From positions 23,569 to 38,181 of the forward strand of contig DCSU01000007.1 of the NCBI GenBank assembly GCA_002325785.1: a stretch of DNA of 14,613 nt. Reading direction: 5' to 3'. The notes beneath the pieces were generated by a model. It saw nothing but the letters and a program-made list of their open reading frames with translations, was not told the DNA's origin and did no database searches. Origin of the DNA: Bacteroidales bacterium UBA1458 (lineage in GTDB: Bacteria; Bacteroidota; Bacteroidia; Bacteroidales; VadinHA17). Position 1 is the stretch's first letter. Every line of letters starts with the position of its first letter. A program made the translations under genes and the position numbers. Shown here piece by piece: positions 13,406 through 14,613 of this stretch.

Positions 13406-14613
13406 TGCTTTATGTTTTCCACAACTTCCGGCACGTGCTTGTGCTTGAAAAGCAGTGCAAAGAGTACTGCAACTACCAGGGAGTAACCCGCAAAAGCAAA
13501 CCAGATGCCCTTCCAGTCAAATGCCCCTCCCTCCAGTATGAAATACCTGTCCAGCACTATCCCGCTGATGCGGCTGCCGAGGAACGCCCCGAATCCGTTG
13601 GTCATCATCATGAAGAGCCCCTGTGCGCTGGCCCTTATCTCAGGCTTGCTCTGCGTCTCAACAAAGAGTGACCCGGAAATGTTGAAGAAATCAAAGGCCA
13701 TACCGTAGATGATACATGACAGAATTATCATCCAGAGTCCCTCAGCCGGGTTGCCCAGGCCGAAGAGCCCGAAACGGAAGACCCACGCAACCATGCTGAT
13801 CAGCATTACCTTCTTTATCCCGAACCTCTTCAGAAAGAAGGGTATAGTAAGAATGAACAGGGTCTCTGATATCTGCGACACAGACATTATAATTGCGGGG
13901 TATCTGACTGCAATCAGGTCTTTGTAGGCCGGAACTTTGGCAAAGTCGTGAAGAAATGTGTCCCCATAGGCATTGGTGAGCTGAAGCGCAGCGCCTAGCA
14001 GCATGGCAAAAATAAAGAAGAGCGCCATCTTGCTGCTTTTGAAAAGCTTGAATGCATTCAGGCCAAGCTCCTCAACGAGATTCTTCTTGTGCCCTCTTGC
14101 AAGCGGCGGGCACTTAGGCAGGGTAAATGCATAGATGCCCAGTCCAAGCGATGCTCCGGCTGCAACATAAAACTGCAGGGAAGAGGTCTCGAAGCCGAGA
14201 AGGCTTACAACCCATAACGCCACTATGAAGCCAACAGTACCCCACACCCTTACCGGGGGATAATCCTTGATAATATCCAGGCCGTTGTTTTTCATCGAGC
14301 TGTATGCGACAGTTATTGCCAGTGCCAGAGTGGGCATGTAGAACATCATTGTGAGCAGCAGAACCCAGAAGAAGGTGTCTGGATTGTCAATTGTGGGGAT
14401 GATCAAAAGGAGTACAGCCCCCAGGATGTGGAAGATTCCGTAAAGTTTCTCGGCATTGATCCACCTGTCAGCAATGATGCCCGCTATGGCCGGCATGAAC
14501 AGCGATGCCAGACCCATGGTGGAAAAGATGGCTCCGAAATCAGTCCCCGACCAGTTCTTCGTCTGAAACCAGTATGCTCCAATTGTTAACAGCCACGATC
14601 CCCAGATGAAGAA
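13402..14613 (-). CDS. MFS transporter, nucleoside:H+ symporter (NupG-like) family, 5' end cut off
   Basis: The reading frame is open from the right window edge to the TGA at 13404-13402, giving 403 visible residues. About 10-15 N-terminal residues are probably missing, compared with roughly 418 in E. coli NupG. The visible start FFIWGSWLLTIGAYWFQT is the first helix of the Nuc_H_symport family. The internal ATG at 14517 (MGLASLFMPAIAGIIADRW) is therefore not the true start. The motif GIIADRW after helix 2, PPVRVWGTVGFIVALW in helix 5, and about twelve membrane segments in all fit the family. It has a central basic loop (RGHKKNLVEE) and a hydrophilic end (HKHVPEVVENIKH). It likely imports nucleosides or a related small solute with protons, but the substrate is not certain. 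The stop is followed at once by an in-frame TAA, making a tandem stop TGA-TAA. Confidence 0.88.
   Translation of the reverse strand, partial: FFIWGSWLLTIGAYWFQTKNWSGTDFGAIFSTMGLASLFMPAIAGIIADRWINAEKLYGIFHILGAVLLLIIPTIDNPDTFFWVLLLTMMFYMPTLALAITVAYSSMKNNGLDIIKDYPPVRVWGTVGFIVALWVVSLLGFETSSLQFYVAAGASLGLGIYAFTLPKCPPLARGHKKNLVEELGLNAFKLFKSSKMALFFIFAMLLGAALQLTNAYGDTFLHDFAKVPAYKDLIAVRYPAIIMSVSQISETLFILTIPFFLKRFGIKKVMLISMVAWVFRFGLFGLGNPAEGLWMIILSCIIYGMAFDFFNISGSLFVETQSKPEIRASAQGLFMMMTNGFGAFLGSRISGIVLDRYFILEGGAFDWKGIWFAFAGYSLVVAVLFALLFKHKHVPEVVENIKH

Noticed and set aside
13402..14517. MFS transporter treated as complete from the ATG at 14517
   Set aside because: The frame continues to the window edge with FFIWGSWLLTIGAYWF, the conserved first helix, so the gene is truncated by the window rather than starting here.

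Overview
The window looks like chromosomal DNA of a Bacteroidota bacterium, most likely Bacteroidales-like; this is inferred from gene content and signals, not from a database search. Starts are not preceded by Shine-Dalgarno sequences. Several genes have the Bacteroidota -7 promoter element TAnnTTTG, once with a TTG box 18 bases upstream. The proteins also fit the phylum: a 426-residue GlyA, a giant TamB-like protein divergent from tsaD, an ExbB-ExbD-TonB cluster, and a CBM9-like lipoprotein. The content is almost all housekeeping and envelope biology. I see no mobile element, CRISPR array, tRNA, rRNA or defence island.

Layout, left to right. Positions 1-937 (minus) hold the 5' part of a secreted CBM9-like lipoprotein cut by the window edge. 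Diverging from it on the plus strand are glyA, then a stand-alone CheY-like receiver protein with its own promoter, then 12 bases later a TauE/SafE (TSUP) permease. A convergent gap (3559-3635) separates these from a minus-strand cluster read right to left: tamB-like (10228-5711), a probable terminator and weak promoter (5587-5710), then exbB, exbD and a TonB/TolA-like transducer.

A 53-base divergent control region separates tamB from tsaD (plus). tsaD converges on a minus-strand pair, a membrane J-domain protein followed by an overlapping hotdog thioesterase. Between tsaD and the thioesterase lies a 39-base-period direct repeat. A ZIP metal transporter (plus) then converges on a nucleoside-permease-type MFS gene (minus) cut by the right edge.

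How the genes work together: exbB, exbD and tonB form one proton-driven energy transducer for outer-membrane receptors. The TamB-like protein is an envelope lipid-transfer or assembly bridge encoded just upstream. GlyA and TsaD are core metabolism and tRNA modification. The receiver-TSUP pair and the J-domain-thioesterase pair look co-transcribed, but their joint roles are not known to me.

I did not find a convincing undescribed system. The points most worth checking are the TTG starts inside gene overlaps, the face-to-face tamB/tsaD promoters, the likely leaderless receiver gene beside a transporter, and the 39-base repeat at 11309-11395.
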